A stretch of DNA of 64,000 nt. Origin: JABFXX01 sp036489755 (GTDB taxonomy: Bacteria; Myxococcota_A; Polyangia; Haliangiales; Haliangiaceae). The stretch spans positions 124,001 to 188,000 of the forward strand of contig DASXFD010000075.1 of assembly GCA_036489755.1 (NCBI GenBank), read 5' to 3'. Every line of letters starts with the position of its first letter. Position 1 is the first letter of the stretch. Both the position numbers and the translations under genes were made by a program. The notes under the pieces are model-generated. The model was not told the DNA's origin, ran no database searches, and worked only from the letters and a program-made list of their open reading frames with translations. This document shows, in pieces, positions 63,431-64,000 of the stretch.

Positions 63431-63766
63431 CTGCAGCGCACTGCCGTGCTGCGCCGGTGCAGTCTCGTGCCGCGGCGCGAGCGAGCCGGTCTGCGACGCC
63501 CACATCAAGTAGGCGATCACAACGAGCCCGAGCACGGCCGCGATCGCGAGCGCACCGAACGGCACGCGATCGCCGAACGTGCGGCGCGCGAAGAAGCGGC
63601 CGGCCGAGCGCTTGTGGATCGTCGAGGTGACGTCCTGGACGAACGTCTCGCGCGTGCGCGCCTTCTGCAGGCCCGACAGCGCCTTGCGCACTTCTTCTTC
63701 ATTTTCATCCTCGCGCTCCGCGCTCGGGGACGCCTCGATCTTTTCGTCGACCTCTTCGTCGCTCAT
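63419..63766 (-). CDS. Single-helix protein downstream of an ECF sigma gene (putative anti-sigma factor)
   Basis: A 115-residue protein. A strongly acidic N-terminus (MSDEEVDEKIEASPSAERED) precedes a helical stretch with QKARTRETFVQDVTSTIH, then one transmembrane helix (FGALAIAAVLGLVVIAYLMW) and a short C-terminal tail. It overlaps the upstream ECF sigma gene by ATGA. Place and topology suggest an anti-sigma factor, but no zinc-binding HxxxCxxC motif of classic ZAS proteins is present. Confidence 0.7.
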   Translation of the reverse strand: MSDEEVDEKIEASPSAEREDENEEEVRKALSGLQKARTRETFVQDVTSTIHKRSAGRFFARRTFGDRVPFGALAIAAVLGLVVIAYLMWASQTGSLAPRHETAPAQHGSALQLAP

Positions 63767-64000
63767 GCTTCGTCTCCAACGTGGCGCGAGAGCTTCTTGC
63801 GCAGCGCGAGCCGCGCGCGATGCAGTCGCGATTTCACCGTGCCGTCGGGCAGCCCGGTGATCTCGCAGATCTCTTCGATCGAAAGATCCTCGACGTCGCG
63901 GAGCACGACGACCACGCGATGCTCCTCGTCGAGATTGCCGATCGCTTCTTGTAAGAGCTTTTCCATCTGGGCTCCCTCCAGCGCGCGATCGGGCGCCGTC
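63763..64000 (-). CDS. ECF sigma factor, C-terminal part (5' end outside window)
   Basis: The frame is open to the right edge and encodes about 78 residues of sigma region 4: AIGNLDEEHRVVVVLRDVEDLSIEEICEI, TGLPDGTVKSRLHRARLALRKKL. The recognition helix GTVKSRLHRAR is the standard ECF sequence. The upstream part (PDRALEGAQMEKLLQ) is region 3 linker-like. It is followed by a coupled putative anti-sigma gene. Confidence 0.9.
   Translation of the reverse strand, partial: TAPDRALEGAQMEKLLQEAIGNLDEEHRVVVVLRDVEDLSIEEICEITGLPDGTVKSRLHRARLALRKKLSRHVGDEA

Overview
The window comes from a very GC-rich Gram-negative bacterium, most likely a myxobacterium-like member of the Myxococcota (inference). Supporting signs are lipoproteins with Asp/Ala/Pro-rich linkers, FG-GAP repeats on a lipoprotein, a TIGR02996 plus FHA protein, pseudo-receiver/PilZ/STAS fusions, a POTRA/barrel outer-membrane protein, and densely packed genes with many GTG and TTG starts. 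I see no rRNA, tRNA, CRISPR array or insertion sequence. No stretch of 300 bases lacks a gene.

About 48 kb (1-48.6 kb) is one large surface-glycan locus. From left to right: (a) 1-4.8 kb, the end of a multi-spanning GT-C-like protein, a PIG-L-type deacetylase lipoprotein and an FHA protein. (b) 4.8-12.9 kb, a methyltransferase facing a six-gene minus-strand operon: flippase-like protein, two tandem PIG-V-like membrane proteins, sugar epimerase, methyltransferase, GT2 fusion. (c) 13-19.7 kb, two tandem GT-C-like paralogues, an NEHT-motif membrane protein and an AftB-like GT-C with a C-terminal discoidin-like domain. (d) 19.7-23.8 kb, a polyprenol-phosphate-type GT2 and rmlA-rmlC-rmlD-rmlB for dTDP-L-rhamnose. 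(e) 23.8-36.2 kb, a further GT-C paralogue, then a block of visibly lower GC: two paralogous flippase-like proteins, an AftA-like GT-C, a GT87 mannosyltransferase, a C-methyltransferase, gmd, a GT2, a NUDIX hydrolase, a GNAT acetyltransferase, a perosamine-synthase-like aminotransferase and a methyltransferase. The block ends next to a C-terminal remnant of another GT-C paralogue. (f) 36.4-44.7 kb, a GT2, a fused glutaminase/N-acetyl-sugar amidotransferase, a Wzx-like flippase, an ArnC/GtrB-like GT2 and two more NEHT-motif membrane proteins. (g) 44.7-48.6 kb, hddA-hddC-gmhA-gmhB plus a transaldolase and a DUF2304 protein, a route to GDP-D-glycero-D-manno-heptose.

Together these give three activated-sugar routes (dTDP-rhamnose, GDP-6-deoxy-hexose/perosamine, GDP-heptose), several likely polyprenol-phosphate-sugar synthases, and at least twelve multi-spanning GT-C-like enzymes that would use such lipid donors on the periplasmic side. 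I recognise no Wzy/Wzz pair, initiating phosphoglycosyltransferase or ABC exporter, so the locus does not look like a complete textbook O-antigen cluster. It resembles more a mycobacterial-style, lipid-donor-driven surface polymer.

The last 15 kb is general genome content: adenosine deaminase, an Ig-like lipoprotein, an ECF-like sigma factor, acylphosphatase, pirin, a hipBA toxin-antitoxin pair with a perfect operator palindrome over the hipB start, a cystathionine gamma-synthase-family enzyme, a YbjN protein, an outer-membrane barrel, a zinc-ribbon/coiled-coil tail-anchored protein, a pseudo-receiver/PilZ/STAS/zinc-ribbon protein, a lipoprotein esterase, a DUF2254-like membrane protein, and an ECF sigma factor with its putative anti-sigma partner running off the right edge.
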